This document shows, one piece after another, positions 12,424-23,931 of a stretch of DNA of 50,984 bases (positions are counted from its first letter, which is position 1; each line of letters starts with the position of its first letter). The DNA is taken from contig NZ_CABVPR010000043.1 of assembly GCF_902499135.1 (NCBI RefSeq), positions 1 to 50,984 on the forward strand, in the 5' to 3' direction. A model generated the notes under the pieces. The model made no database searches. It saw only the letters and a program-made list of their open reading frames with translations, and was not told the origin of the DNA. The stretch is from Burkholderia dolosa. GTDB lineage: Bacteria > Pseudomonadota > Gammaproteobacteria > Burkholderiales > Burkholderiaceae. The position numbers and the translations under genes were made by a program.

Positions 12424-13284
12424 ATGGCACAACCACGCCGCACTTCGAAGCAATCGAAACAAGCCGGAGGAACATTTCTTGGAATCGTGCTCGGCCTGAT
12501 CGTCGGGCTCGCGATCGCCGTGGTGGTGGCGCTGTATATCACGCGTTCGCCGTCGCCGTTCGTGTCGAAGGTCGCGCCGCCGTCGGCCGACAACGGCGCG
12601 AGCCAGCCGCAGCAATTCGATCCGAACCGCGCGCTGCAAGGCAAGACGCCGGGCCAGCCGGTGCCGCAGGCCGCGCAGCCCGCGCCGCCCAATACCGCGC
12701 CGGGCCAGGCCGCGAACCAGACGCAGGGCGGGCTGCTGCCCGAGCCGCAGATCGTCGAAGTGCCGCCGTCGGCAAGCAGCGCCGGCAGCACGAGCGCGTC
12801 GAACAATGCATCGAACAACGGCGTCGCCGTCGCGCCGAAGCCGGCCGAAAACACGCCGCCGAAGAAGACGCAGCCGCCCGCGGGCGAAGACGACCTCGCG
12901 CGCTTCGCCGCGCAGAAGCAGGCGCAGCAGCAGGCCGCCGCGCAAAAGCAACAGCAACAGCAGCAGCAGGCAGCGAACGCATCGAAGCCGACGTCGTCGG
13001 CAACGGCCGCCGCGGCAGCGAAGCCGCCGAGCGCGAACGATGCGAATACCGGCTACTTCCTGCAGGTCGGCGCGTACAAAACGGAAGGCGACGCCGAGCA
13101 GCAGCGTGCGCGTCTCGGCTTCCAGGGCTTCGAATCGAAGGTGTCGAAGCGCGACGTGAGCGGCGTCACGTATTACCGCGTGCGCGTCGGTCCGTTCTCG
13201 AAGTTCGAGGATATGAACTCGGCCCGTCAGCGCCTGTCCGACGCTGGTGTCGACACGGCGGTGATCCGTTTCACGAAGCAGTAA
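12424..13284 (+). CDS. SPOR domain protein, FtsN-like
   Basis: A 286-aa bitopic membrane protein. A short basic cytoplasmic tail (MAQPRRTSKQSKQ) precedes one transmembrane helix (about 17-40). A long Pro/Gln/Ala-rich periplasmic linker includes a poly-Gln stretch around residue 175-185. A C-terminal SPOR domain (about 209-286; GYFLQVGAYKTEGDAEQQRA, YYRVRVGPFSKFEDMNSARQ) ends the chain. SPOR domains bind denuded septal peptidoglycan, and this architecture matches FtsN and its relatives in cell division. I start at 12424 rather than the in-frame 12406 because the basic tail then leads into the helix. It lies between argS and dsbA. Confidence 0.88.
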   Translation: MAQPRRTSKQSKQAGGTFLGIVLGLIVGLAIAVVVALYITRSPSPFVSKVAPPSADNGASQPQQFDPNRALQGKTPGQPVPQAAQPAPPNTAPGQAANQTQGGLLPEPQIVEVPPSASSAGSTSASNNASNNGVAVAPKPAENTPPKKTQPPAGEDDLARFAAQKQAQQQAAAQKQQQQQQQAANASKPTSSATAAAAAKPPSANDANTGYFLQVGAYKTEGDAEQQRARLGFQGFESKVSKRDVSGVTYYRVRVGPFSKFEDMNSARQRLSDAGVDTAVIRFTKQ

Positions 13285-13353
13285 GCAACCGGCCGCTCCC
13301 ACGCAGAACCCGTTACGTTCCGTAACCCGAACAACCGATTCGACGCTCACAAC

Positions 13354-13992
13354 ATGAAAAAACTGCTTAGCACGCTCCTTCTGTCCCTGGGTCTCGTGGC
13401 CGGCCTCGCGCACGCGACGCCTGCCGCGCCGGTCGCCGGCAAGGACTTCGAGGTGATGAAGTCGCCGCAGCCGGTGTCCGCGCCGGCCGGCAAGGTCGAA
13501 GTGATCGAGTTCTTCTGGTACGGCTGCCCGCACTGCTACGAATTCGAGCCGACGATCGAAGCATGGGTGAAGAAGCAGGGCAGCAACATCGACTTCAAGC
13601 GCGTGCCGGTCGCGTTCCGCGACGACTTCGTCCCGCACTCGAAGCTGTTCTACGCGGTGTCCGCGCTCGGCATCGCCGAGAAGGTCACGCCGGCGATCTT
13701 CAACGCGATCCACAAGCAGAAGAACTATCTGCTGACGCCGCAGGCGCAGGCCGACTTCCTCGCGACGCAAGGCGTCGACAAGAAGCAGTTCATGGACGCG
13801 TACAACTCGTTCAGCGTGCAGAGCCAGGTCAAGCAGTCGGCCGAACTGCTGAAGAACTACGCGATCGACGGCGTGCCGACGATCGTCGTGCAGGGCAAGT
13901 ACAAGACGGGTCCCGCTTACACGAACAGCATCCCCGGCACCGCGCAGGTGCTCGACTATCTCGTGAAGCAGGTTCAGGACAAGAAGCTCTGA
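13354..13992 (+). CDS. dsbA: thiol:disulfide interchange protein DsbA
   Basis: A 212-aa periplasmic oxidoreductase. The signal peptide is MKKLLSTLLLSLGLVAGLAHA (cleavage near residue 21). The thioredoxin-fold active site CPHC is at 58-61 within FFWYGCPHCYEFEP, and the cis-proline loop is GVPTIVVQGKY. DsbA donates its disulfide to folding periplasmic proteins and is reoxidised by DsbB. The 69-bp gap after the SPOR gene, and an SDR gene 19 bp downstream, suggest SPOR, dsbA and the SDR gene could share a transcript. Confidence 0.95.
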   Translation: MKKLLSTLLLSLGLVAGLAHATPAAPVAGKDFEVMKSPQPVSAPAGKVEVIEFFWYGCPHCYEFEPTIEAWVKKQGSNIDFKRVPVAFRDDFVPHSKLFYAVSALGIAEKVTPAIFNAIHKQKNYLLTPQAQADFLATQGVDKKQFMDAYNSFSVQSQVKQSAELLKNYAIDGVPTIVVQGKYKTGPAYTNSIPGTAQVLDYLVKQVQDKKL

Positions 13993-14011
13993 GCGCCGCC
14001 CGCGCGCCGGC

Positions 14012-14785
14012 ATGACCGCCCCGCTGAAAGTCTTCATCACCGGCGCATCGAGCGGCCTCGGCCTCGCGATCGCCGACGAATATGCGCGCCAGGGCGCGAC
14101 GCTCGCGCTGGTCGCGCGGCGCGTCGACGCGCTCGAAGCGTTCGCGCGGCGTTTCCCCAAGCTGTCGATCTCGATCTACGCGGCCGACGTGCGCGATGCC
14201 GACGCGCTCGCGACGGCCGCCGCGTCGTTCATCGCCGCGCACGGCTGCCCGGACGTCGTGATCGCGAACGCGGGTATCAGCCAGGGCGCCGTCACCGGCC
14301 AGGGCGATCTCGCGACGTTCCGCGACGTGATGGACGTCAACTATTACGGGATGGTCGCGACGTTCGAGCCGTTCGTCGGCCCGATGACGGCCGCGCGGCA
14401 CGGCACGCTGGTCGGCATCGCGAGCGTCGCCGGCGTGCGCGGCCTGCCCGGCTCCGGCGCGTACAGCGCGTCGAAATCCGCGGCGATCAAGTATCTCGAA
14501 GCGCTGCGGGTCGAATTGCGCCCGGCCGGCGTCGGTGTCGTGACGATCGCGCCCGGCTATATCCGCACGCCGATGACCGAGCACAACCCGTACCGGATGC
14601 CGTTCCTGATGGACGCCGATCGCTTTGCCGCCCACGCGGCGCGCGCGATCGCGCGACAGCACGCGTTTCGCGTGATTCCGTGGCAGATGGGCATCGTCGC
14701 GAAAGTGCTGCACGTACTGCCGCGCTGGCTCTACGACCGCCTGTTCGAAAAGGCGCCGCGCAAGCCGAAAGCCGGCACGCACTGA
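14012..14785 (+). CDS. SDR family oxidoreductase
   Basis: A 257-aa short-chain dehydrogenase. The nucleotide-binding glycine motif is in FITGASSGLGLAIADEY (about 9-25), NAG is at about 88-90 (VIANAGISQG), a catalytic Ser sits in GIASVAGVRG, and the YxxxK motif is YSASK (about 151-155). The C-terminal third extends past the core fold (WQMGIVAKVLHVLPRWLYDR) and may associate with the membrane, as in some lipid-acting SDRs. The substrate is unknown. It starts 19 bp after dsbA, so it is probably the last gene of that transcript. Confidence 0.88.
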   Translation: MTAPLKVFITGASSGLGLAIADEYARQGATLALVARRVDALEAFARRFPKLSISIYAADVRDADALATAAASFIAAHGCPDVVIANAGISQGAVTGQGDLATFRDVMDVNYYGMVATFEPFVGPMTAARHGTLVGIASVAGVRGLPGSGAYSASKSAAIKYLEALRVELRPAGVGVVTIAPGYIRTPMTEHNPYRMPFLMDADRFAAHAARAIARQHAFRVIPWQMGIVAKVLHVLPRWLYDRLFEKAPRKPKAGTH

Positions 14786-15104
14786 CTGCCGGCCGGCGCA
14801 TCGTGCGTGGCCGGCGCGCTTCCGCCGTCGCGCCGCGCGAACGCAGTACGGTTGCGCACGCACCGGTCGCACCGGGCGCCGCCGCCCTTCCCGCCTCCGT
14901 TCGTTCATCGGCCGCTTCGATGCGCGAACGCCCGTTCCGACGCGAACGCAGCCGTTTTTCGGCCAATTTGCCGCGTTCCGGCGCCTTTTTTCACGCGTCG
15001 CGCGCTTTGACGGTATGCTATTCGCCAGCCGCGCCGGCCGCCGCTTTCCCGGCCGCGCCCGCATCCGTCATCAAGCAACCAGCGCTCGTCACGTGGGAGA
15101 TCCT
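14786..15104. other. intergenic region upstream of the ABC substrate-binding gene
   Basis: This 319-bp GC-rich spacer holds no convincing gene. A TTGACG at 15007-15012 and TATGCT at 15014-15019 are both promoter-like, but they do not pair at a normal spacing. The substrate-binding gene has a good ribosome-binding site (GGGAGA, 15095-15100). Confidence 0.4.
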
Positions 15105-16700
15105 ATGCACGTCAAGCTGTTCGCCGCGGCCGCCATCGCCGCCGCCCTTGCCGCCCCCGGCGTCGTCGCCGCCAAGCCGCTCACCGTCTGCACGGAGTCG
15201 AGCCCGGACGGCTTCGACGTCGTGCAGTACAACTCGCTCGTCACGACCAATGCATCGGCCGACGTGATCTTCAACTCGCTCGTGTCGTACGACGAAGCCG
15301 CGAAGAAAGTCGTGCCCGCGCTCGCCGACAAATGGGAAGCGAGCGCCGACGGCCTCACGTACACGTTCCATCTGCGCCCGAACGTCGCGTTTCAGACAAC
15401 CGACTACTTCAAGCCGAGCCGCCCGCTGAACGCGGACGACGTCGTGTTCACGTTCAGCCGGATGCTCGACGATTCGAATCCGTGGCACAAGGTCGCCGGC
15501 GCGAGCGGCTTTCCGCACGCGCAGTCGATGGGGCTCACGAAGCTCGTGAAGTCGGTGACGAAGGTCGACGACAGCACGGTGAAGTTCGTGCTGAACGAGC
15601 CGAACGCGACGTTCGTGCCGATCCTGACGATGGGTTTCGCGTCGATCTACTCGGCCGAATACGCGGACCAGCTGCTGAAGGCCGGCAAGCAGGCGGACCT
15701 GAACGCGAAGCCGATCGGCACCGGCCCGTTCGTGCTGAAGAGCTATACGAAAGACGCGCTGATCCGCTACGACGTGAATCCGACGTACTGGGGACCGAAG
15801 CCGAAGATCGACCGGCTGATCTACGCGATCACGCCCGACCCGTCGGTGCGCATGCAGAAGGTGAAGGCCGGCGAATGCCAGATCGCGCTGTCGCCGAAGC
15901 CGCAGGACGTGCTCGCCGCGAAGGGTGAAAGTGCGCTGAAGGTCGTGCAGACGCCCGCGTTCATGACCGCGTTCGTCGCACTGAACACGCAGAAGAAGCC
16001 GCTCGACAACGACAAGGTGCGCGAGGCGCTGAACCTCGCGTTCGATCGTGCGACGTATCTGAAGGTCGTGTTCGACAACACGGCGACGGCGGCGAACAAT
16101 CCGTACCCGCCGAACACGTGGAGCTATGCGAAGGACGTCGCGCCGTACCCGTACGATCCCGCGAAGGCGAAGCAACTGCTCGCGTCGGCGGGCTTTCCGA
16201 ACGGTTTCTCGACGACGATCTGGACGCGGCCGACCGGCAGCGTGCTGAACCCGAACCCGAAGGCCGGTGCGGAACTGCTGCAGGCCGATCTCGCGAAGAT
16301 CGGCGTGAAGGCCGACGTGAAGGTGATCGAATGGGGCGAGCTGATCAAGCAGGCGAAGCTCGGCCAGCACGACATGCTGTTCATGGGCTGGGCCGGCGAC
16401 AACGGCGACCCGGACAACTATCTGACGCCGCTGTTCAGCTGCAACGCGGTGAAATCGGGCATCAACTTCGCGCGCTTCTGCGACGCGCAGCTCGACAAGC
16501 TGATCGCCGACGGCAAGACGACCGCCGATCAGGCGAAGCGCGCGAAGCTGTACGAAGCCGCGCAGAAGATCATCCACGACGAAGCGCTGTGGATTCCGCT
16601 CGGCTATCCGACCGCGGCCGCGCTCACGCGCGCGAACGTGAGCGGCTATCGCGTGAGTCCGTTCGGACGTCAGAACTTCACGACGGTCGCCGTGCAGTAA
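15105..16700 (+). CDS. ABC transporter substrate-binding protein, dipeptide/oligopeptide (DppA) type
   Basis: A 531-aa family 5 (SBP_bac_5) solute-binding protein. The ATG at 15105 follows GGGAGA and gives a clean signal peptide (MHVKLFAAAAIAAALAAPGVVAA, cleavage near 23). The mature start KPLTVCTESSPDGFDVVQYN and later LNADDVVFTFSRMLDDSNPW, IGTGPFVLKSYTKDALIRY and MGWAGDNGDPDNYLTPLFSC are typical of dipeptide-binding DppA-type proteins. It would capture peptides or haem-like ligands in the periplasm and deliver them to a permease. No permease or ATPase subunits lie nearby, so it is either an orphan or works with a transporter encoded elsewhere. Confidence 0.92.
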   Translation: MHVKLFAAAAIAAALAAPGVVAAKPLTVCTESSPDGFDVVQYNSLVTTNASADVIFNSLVSYDEAAKKVVPALADKWEASADGLTYTFHLRPNVAFQTTDYFKPSRPLNADDVVFTFSRMLDDSNPWHKVAGASGFPHAQSMGLTKLVKSVTKVDDSTVKFVLNEPNATFVPILTMGFASIYSAEYADQLLKAGKQADLNAKPIGTGPFVLKSYTKDALIRYDVNPTYWGPKPKIDRLIYAITPDPSVRMQKVKAGECQIALSPKPQDVLAAKGESALKVVQTPAFMTAFVALNTQKKPLDNDKVREALNLAFDRATYLKVVFDNTATAANNPYPPNTWSYAKDVAPYPYDPAKAKQLLASAGFPNGFSTTIWTRPTGSVLNPNPKAGAELLQADLAKIGVKADVKVIEWGELIKQAKLGQHDMLFMGWAGDNGDPDNYLTPLFSCNAVKSGINFARFCDAQLDKLIADGKTTADQAKRAKLYEAAQKIIHDEALWIPLGYPTAAALTRANVSGYRVSPFGRQNFTTVAVQ

Positions 16701-16740
16701 CGCGTAACCCGCGCCGCAACCGACGGCGATTGTCCGTCGC

Positions 16741-16770
16741 TTGCGGCGCACGTGCGGTGCTTGCTACACT
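16741..16770 (+). promoter_or_regulatory. candidate sigma-70 promoter for the ABC-F gene
   Basis: TTGCGG (16741-16746), an 18-bp spacer and TACACT (16765-16770) lie about 120 bp before the ABC-F start. Confidence 0.45.
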
Positions 16771-16890
16771 GCGCACCTGTTTCCTCATACCGGACGCCAG
16801 CCAAAGTGAACAACTGAGCCTTCCCTAAATGTTTTCGCCGACGTGCGCCGCACGCCGCGCGAAGTGTTCCACGCATTTTCGGAGGTGCTC

Positions 16891-18540
<1,650 letters not shown>

Positions 18541-18558
18541 CGACGGTGAAAAAACGCG

Positions 18559-19638
18559 TCAGTGCGCAATGCGAAAGCGCAGCACGCCGTCGTCGCGCTG
18601 CTCGCGCACGAGCTCGCCCGCGAGCCACAGCAGGTTCAGGTGCGCGATCGCCTCGCCGAGCGCGAACGTCATCTGATGAATGTCGAGCTCGCGGCGGCGG
18701 AACATGATCGGCACGATGTCGGCCGCGCTCATCGGCTGTTCCGCGCATGCGGCGCGCACCTCGTCGAGCCGCGCGTCGTGGTGCGCGCGCAGCTGCGCGA
18801 TGCGCGTGCGCACGCCGCGAAACGGCTTGCCGTGCGACGGCAGCACGAGCGTGTCGGGCGCCATCGTGTCGTAGCGGCCGAGCGACTGCAGGTACAGCGC
18901 GAGCGGATTCGCTTCGGGCTCGAGGTCGAACACCGACACGTTCGTCGAAATGCGCGGCAGCACCATGTCGCCGGAAATCAGCACGCCGTCCACTTCGCTG
19001 TGCAGCGCGCAATGTTCCGGCGAATGGCCGTAGCCGGTAACGACGCGCCACGTGCGCGCACCGATCGTCACCGCGTCGCCGTCGCGCAGCCGCCGGTAGC
19101 GCGGCGGCACCGCGGGCACGAGATCCGAGTAGTAGCTGCGGCGGTTGCGCAGCTTGTCGAGCGCGGCGGAATCGGTCAGCCCGTGGCGCGCGAAGTGCTC
19201 GGCCGCAGCCGCGCCGCCGGCGTTCGAGCCGTTGCCGGCCGCCATCAGGCAGCCGAACAGGTATTCGCCGAGCGTCATCCACAGCCGCACGTTCCAGCGC
19301 TTTTTGTCGCCGCCTTCGCACAGCCAGTGCGCGAGGCCGAAGTGATCGGGGTGGCAGTGCGTGACGATCACGCGCAGCACCGGCAGCCCGTCCAGCTGCG
19401 TGTCGAAGATCCGTTCCCAGTGCGTGCGGATCGCGTCCGACGCGATCCCGCAGTCGACGACGGTCCAGCCGGCCTGTCCGTCGATTTCGTCGCGCAGCAG
19501 CCAGAGATTGATGTGATCGAGCGAGAACGGCAGCGGCATGCGCAGCCAGCGCACGCCGGGCGCGACTTCGAACGTGTCGCCCGCGGCGGGCAGCGTGTCG
19601 GCAAACGGATAGTCGAGTTGGTGTTCCAGGGCGTTCAT
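18559..19638 (-). CDS. metallo-beta-lactamase fold hydrolase
   Basis: A 359-aa protein. The HxHxDH motif appears as THCHPDHFG (about 113-121), with further metal ligands in GYGHSPEHCALH, SGDMVLPR (Asp) and LPSHGKPF (His). N-terminal strands such as LDHINLWLLRDE and GWTVVDCGIASDA match the fold. The C-terminal helical extension (about 270-359, including MSAADIVPIMFRRRELDIHQ) resembles the LACTB2-like group, whose members hydrolyse thioesters, nucleic acids or other esters. The substrate is unknown. The gene starts 287 bp from the divergent aceK. Confidence 0.88.
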   Translation of the reverse strand: MNALEHQLDYPFADTLPAAGDTFEVAPGVRWLRMPLPFSLDHINLWLLRDEIDGQAGWTVVDCGIASDAIRTHWERIFDTQLDGLPVLRVIVTHCHPDHFGLAHWLCEGGDKKRWNVRLWMTLGEYLFGCLMAAGNGSNAGGAAAAEHFARHGLTDSAALDKLRNRRSYYSDLVPAVPPRYRRLRDGDAVTIGARTWRVVTGYGHSPEHCALHSEVDGVLISGDMVLPRISTNVSVFDLEPEANPLALYLQSLGRYDTMAPDTLVLPSHGKPFRGVRTRIAQLRAHHDARLDEVRAACAEQPMSAADIVPIMFRRRELDIHQMTFALGEAIAHLNLLWLAGELVREQRDDGVLRFRIAH

Positions 19639-19862
19639 CGGTAGGGCGTCTCGTCGTTGTCGGAGCGCGCGCGGCCGGCGGCCGCGGCGCGCGTTCCGCC
19701 GATTCTATCGCCGTATCGCCCGACGAGTCGCCGCCGCGACGGCGCAGAGTTCGCGCCGGAACCGCGCGTGTACCCGGATCTTTACGCGAAGATGCGCCGA
19801 ACGGCTGCGAACGGCGCGCAACATGACGATCGAGCGCCGCGGCTGCGTCGGCGCAAAACGGC

Positions 19863-19889
19863 TTGAAACGCGCGCTTGAGCGCTAAAAT
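19863..19889 (+). promoter_or_regulatory. candidate promoter of aceK
   Basis: TTGAAA (19863-19868) and TAAAAT (19884-19889) are separated by 15 bp, slightly short, and lie 37 bp before the aceK start. No other feature is visible in the 287-bp spacer. Confidence 0.4.
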
Positions 19890-19925
19890 GGCGAGGCTAC
19901 AGCCCTTCCGGACGAGCGTGCCGCG

Positions 19926-21755
19926 ATGAATCACTTCCCCAAACTGCTGTCGTCGCAGATCGGTTTCGACGTCGCGCAGACGATGCTCGAATACTTCGAC
20001 CGCCACTACCGGATCTTCCGCGAAGCGGCCGTCGAAGCGAAGACGCGCTTCGAGCACGCCGACTGGCACGGGCTGCAGCGGCTCGCGCGCGAGCGGATCA
20101 CGTCGTACGACGATCGCGTGAAGGAATGCGTCGAGGTGCTGCAGGACGAATACGACGCGGAAAACATCGACGACGAAGTGTGGCAGCAGATCAAGCTGCA
20201 CTACATCGGCCTGCTCACGTCGCACCGGCAGCCCGAATGCGCGGAAACTTTCTTCAACTCCGTCTGCTGCAAGATCCTGCACCGCTCGTACTTCAACAAC
20301 GACTTCATCTTCGTGCGGCCCGCGATCTCGACCGAGTATCTCGAGAACGACGAACCGGCCGCGAAACCGACCTACCGCGCGTACTACCCGGCCGCCGACG
20401 GGCTCGCGGTCACGCTCGAGCGCATCGTCACGAATTTCCAGCTCGAACCGCCGTTCGAGGATCTCGCGCGCGACATCGCGTGCGTGATGCAGGCGATCAC
20501 CGACGAATTCGGCCGCTTCGACGAAGCGCCGAATTTCCAGATCCACGTGCTGTCGTCGCTGTTCTTCCGCAACAAGAGCGCGTACATCGTCGGGCGCATC
20601 ATCAACGCCGACCGCGTGCTGCCGTTCGCGGTGCCGATCCGCCACGTGCGCGCCGGCCTGCTCGCGCTCGACACGGTGCTGCTGCGCCGCGACCAGCTGC
20701 AGATCATCTTCAGCTTCTCGCACTCGTATTTCCTCGTCGACATGGACGTGCCGTCCGCGTACGTGGATTTCCTGTGCACGATCATGCCGGGCAAGCCGAA
20801 GGCCGAGATCTACACGTCGGTCGGGCTGCAGAAGCAGGGCAAGAACCTGTTCTACCGCGACCTGCTGCATCACCTGTCGCACTCGAGCGACCGCTTCATC
20901 GTCGCGCCGGGGATCAAGGGCCTCGTGATGCTCGTGTTCACGCTGCCGTCGTTCCCGTACGTGTTCAAGATCATCAAGGACCACTTCCCGCCGCCGAAGG
21001 AGACGACGCGCGCGCAGATCATGGAGAAATACCAGCTCGTGAAGCGGCACGACCGCCTCGGCCGGATGGCCGATACGCTCGAGTATTCGAGCGTCGCGCT
21101 GCCGCTCGCGCGTCTCGACCATGCGCTGGTGCGCGAGCTCGAGAAGGAAGTGCCGTCGCTGCTCGAATACGAAGGCGACAACCTCGTGATCAAGCACCTG
21201 TACATCGAGCGCCGGATGACGCCGCTGAACCTGTATCTGCAGAACGGCACCGATGCCGACGTCGAGCACGGCGTGAAGGAGTACGGCAACGCGGTGAAGG
21301 AGCTGATGAAGGCCAACATCTTCCCCGGCGACATGCTGTACAAGAACTTCGGCGTCACGCGCCACGGGCGCGTCGTGTTCTACGACTACGACGAGATCGA
21401 GTACCTGACCGACTGCAACGTGCGCCGCGTGCCGCCGCCACGCAACGACGAAGACGAACTGTCGGGCGAGCCGTGGTATACCGTCGGCCCGCACGACATC
21501 TTTCCGGAAACCTACGGGCCGTTCCTGCTCGGCGACCCGCGCGTGCGTGCCGTCTTCATCAAGCATCACGCGGATTTCTTCGACCCCGCGCTGTGGCAGG
21601 CGAGCAAGGACAAGCTGCTGCAGGGCGAACTGCCCGATTTCTATCCGTACGACACGTCGCTGCGCTTTTGCATGCGCTACCCGGAGCGCTTCGCGGCGCG
21701 CGCCGGCGACCAACGCGACGGCGAAAGCGAAAGCAGCGCGCAACGTGCCGCATGA
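19926..21755 (+). CDS. aceK: isocitrate dehydrogenase kinase/phosphatase
   Basis: A 609-aa AceK. Recognisable family segments include the N-terminal helical regulatory part ([34 protein letters not shown]), the ATP-binding region [16 protein letters not shown], and the catalytic stretch [15 protein letters not shown] followed by [19 protein letters not shown]. AceK phosphorylates and inactivates isocitrate dehydrogenase when carbon must be routed through the glyoxylate shunt, and the same site removes the phosphate. In enterics it sits in the aceBAK operon; here isocitrate lyase and malate synthase are not adjacent. The C-terminal Glu/Ser/Arg tail is a few residues longer than the E. coli protein. 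Carbonic anhydrase follows after 61 bp. Confidence 0.96.
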   Translation: MNHFPKLLSSQIGFDVAQTMLEYFDRHYRIFREAAVEAKTRFEHADWHGLQRLARERITSYDDRVKECVEVLQDEYDAENIDDEVWQQIKLHYIGLLTSHRQPECAETFFNSVCCKILHRSYFNNDFIFVRPAISTEYLENDEPAAKPTYRAYYPAADGLAVTLERIVTNFQLEPPFEDLARDIACVMQAITDEFGRFDEAPNFQIHVLSSLFFRNKSAYIVGRIINADRVLPFAVPIRHVRAGLLALDTVLLRRDQLQIIFSFSHSYFLVDMDVPSAYVDFLCTIMPGKPKAEIYTSVGLQKQGKNLFYRDLLHHLSHSSDRFIVAPGIKGLVMLVFTLPSFPYVFKIIKDHFPPPKETTRAQIMEKYQLVKRHDRLGRMADTLEYSSVALPLARLDHALVRELEKEVPSLLEYEGDNLVIKHLYIERRMTPLNLYLQNGTDADVEHGVKEYGNAVKELMKANIFPGDMLYKNFGVTRHGRVVFYDYDEIEYLTDCNVRRVPPPRNDEDELSGEPWYTVGPHDIFPETYGPFLLGDPRVRAVFIKHHADFFDPALWQASKDKLLQGELPDFYPYDTSLRFCMRYPERFAARAGDQRDGESESSAQRAA

Positions 21756-21816
21756 CGCAGCGCGTCGACCGCGGTCGCGCCCGATATCACCCGATTCCCG
21801 CAGAGACCACACACCG

Positions 21817-22584
21817 ATGAACACTCCAGACAACCCGCTCTCGCATCTGTTCGACAACAACGACGCGTGGGTCAAGCGCCAGCTCGCCGACGATCCGCAG
21901 TTCTTCGCGCGCCTCGCGGACCAGCAGGCGCCCGAATATCTGTGGATCGGCTGCTCGGATTCGCGCGTGCCCGCGAACCAGATCATCGGCCTGCCGCCCG
22001 GCGAAGTGTTCGTCCATCGCAACATCGCGAACGTGGTCGTGCACAGCGACCTGAACTGCCTGTCGGTGATCCAGTTCGCGGTCGACATCCTGCGCGTGAA
22101 GCACATCATGGTGGTCGGCCACTACGGGTGCTCGGGCGTCAACGCAGCGCTGCACAACCGGCGCGTCGGGCTCGCGGACAACTGGCTGCATCACGTGCAG
22201 GACGTGCGCGAGCGGCACGCGGCGCTGCTCGACGAATGGCCGGTCGGCGAGGCGCGCTATCGCCGGCTGATCGAGCTGAACGCGATCGAGCAGGTCGTCA
22301 ACGTGTGCCGCACGACGATCGTCAACGACGCGTGGGCGCGCGGCCAGTCGCTGACCGTGCACGCGCTCGTATACGGCGTGCACGACGGACGGATGCGCAA
22401 CCTCGGAATGGCCGTGTCGAACTTCGACGCGCTCGACGCGACGTATCGGCGCTGCGTCGCCGCGCTCACCGCGCGCGGCCAGCATGCGCCGGACAACGAC
22501 ATGGTCGCCGCCGACGCGGCGCGCCTCGACGAAGTCGCGCAGGCGGTCGCCGACACGCTGAAGCCCTGCGACGACGCGAAGTAG
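21817..22584 (+). CDS. can: beta-class carbonic anhydrase
   Basis: A 255-aa protein. Zinc ligands are Cys46, His102 and Cys105 (IGCSDSRVP; VGHYGCSGV), with the catalytic Asp48-Arg50 pair. Length and sequence resemble E. coli Can rather than the shorter CynT. It interconverts CO2 and bicarbonate in the cytoplasm and so supplies bicarbonate to carboxylases. The start at 21817 gives MNTPDNPLSHLFDNNDAWVK, a typical Can N-terminus, and removes an upstream in-frame stretch that overlaps aceK. It may be transcribed with aceK. Confidence 0.95.
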   Translation: MNTPDNPLSHLFDNNDAWVKRQLADDPQFFARLADQQAPEYLWIGCSDSRVPANQIIGLPPGEVFVHRNIANVVVHSDLNCLSVIQFAVDILRVKHIMVVGHYGCSGVNAALHNRRVGLADNWLHHVQDVRERHAALLDEWPVGEARYRRLIELNAIEQVVNVCRTTIVNDAWARGQSLTVHALVYGVHDGRMRNLGMAVSNFDALDATYRRCVAALTARGQHAPDNDMVAADAARLDEVAQAVADTLKPCDDAK

Positions 22585-22669
22585 CGCGCGAACGTCGCGC
22601 GGCCGCGCCCGACGGCACCGCGCCGGGCACGGCCTGACACCGACACGCAACACGAAAGGAGCCGGGAAC

Positions 22670-23347
<678 letters not shown>

Positions 23348-23386
23348 GCCGCGCTCACAACCGTCCGTCGTTAATTCCCGTTTCAC

Positions 23387-23824
23387 ATGACTTCGAACCG
23401 ACCTGACGCGTGCCCGTGCGGCGGCGCGTCGCCCGCTCCCGCCGGCAAGGCGCCGGCCCCGCGCTACGCGGCCTGCTGCGGCCGTTTCATCGACGGCGGC
23501 GAAGCCGCACCGGGCGCGCTCGAGTTGATGCGTTCGCGGTACACCGCGTACGTGCTCGGCGCGACCGACTACCTGCGCGCGACCTGGGACGCGCGCACCT
23601 GTCCGTCCGATCTCGACGCCGATCCGCAGGCGCCCGACGCGCCGCGCTGGCTCGGGCTCGCGATAAAGCGCGCGGCGGCGACCGGCGAACGGCGCGCGGA
23701 GGTCGAATTCGTCGCGCGCTACAAGGTCGGCGGACGCGCGTACCGGCTGCACGAGACGAGCCGCTTCGAGCGCGACGAGCACGGTTTCTGGCGCTACGTC
23801 GACGGAGACGTAAGCGATCACTAG
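23387..23824 (+). CDS. ychJ: YchJ family protein (UPF0225, SEC-C-like)
   Basis: A 145-aa protein. The N-terminal cysteine cluster (DACPCGG, then YAACCGRFIDGG) is the SEC-C-like zinc motif of YchJ. A NTF2-like body follows (LMRSRYTAYVLGATDYLRAT, VEFVARYKVGGRAYRLHETS, FWRYVDGD). E. coli YchJ carries a second SEC-C motif at the C-terminus; I do not see one here, as is usual for the shorter betaproteobacterial forms. Function is not established. Confidence 0.9.
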   Translation: MTSNRPDACPCGGASPAPAGKAPAPRYAACCGRFIDGGEAAPGALELMRSRYTAYVLGATDYLRATWDARTCPSDLDADPQAPDAPRWLGLAIKRAAATGERRAEVEFVARYKVGGRAYRLHETSRFERDEHGFWRYVDGDVSDH

Positions 23825-23862
23825 CAAATGCTTGCTGTGTCAGACGCCGGGTAATTCCTGCA

Positions 23863-23892
23863 TTGCACAACCTGAATTTGTCGGGCTAGGAT
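23863..23892 (+). promoter_or_regulatory. candidate sigma-70 promoter for the secreted hydrolase
   Basis: TTGCAC (23863-23868), 18 bp, then TAGGAT (23887-23892), with the start codon 39 bp further on. Confidence 0.5.
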
Positions 23893-23931
23893 GGCCGACA
23901 GTTTGGTCACGTTGGCTGGCAGGGCTTACGA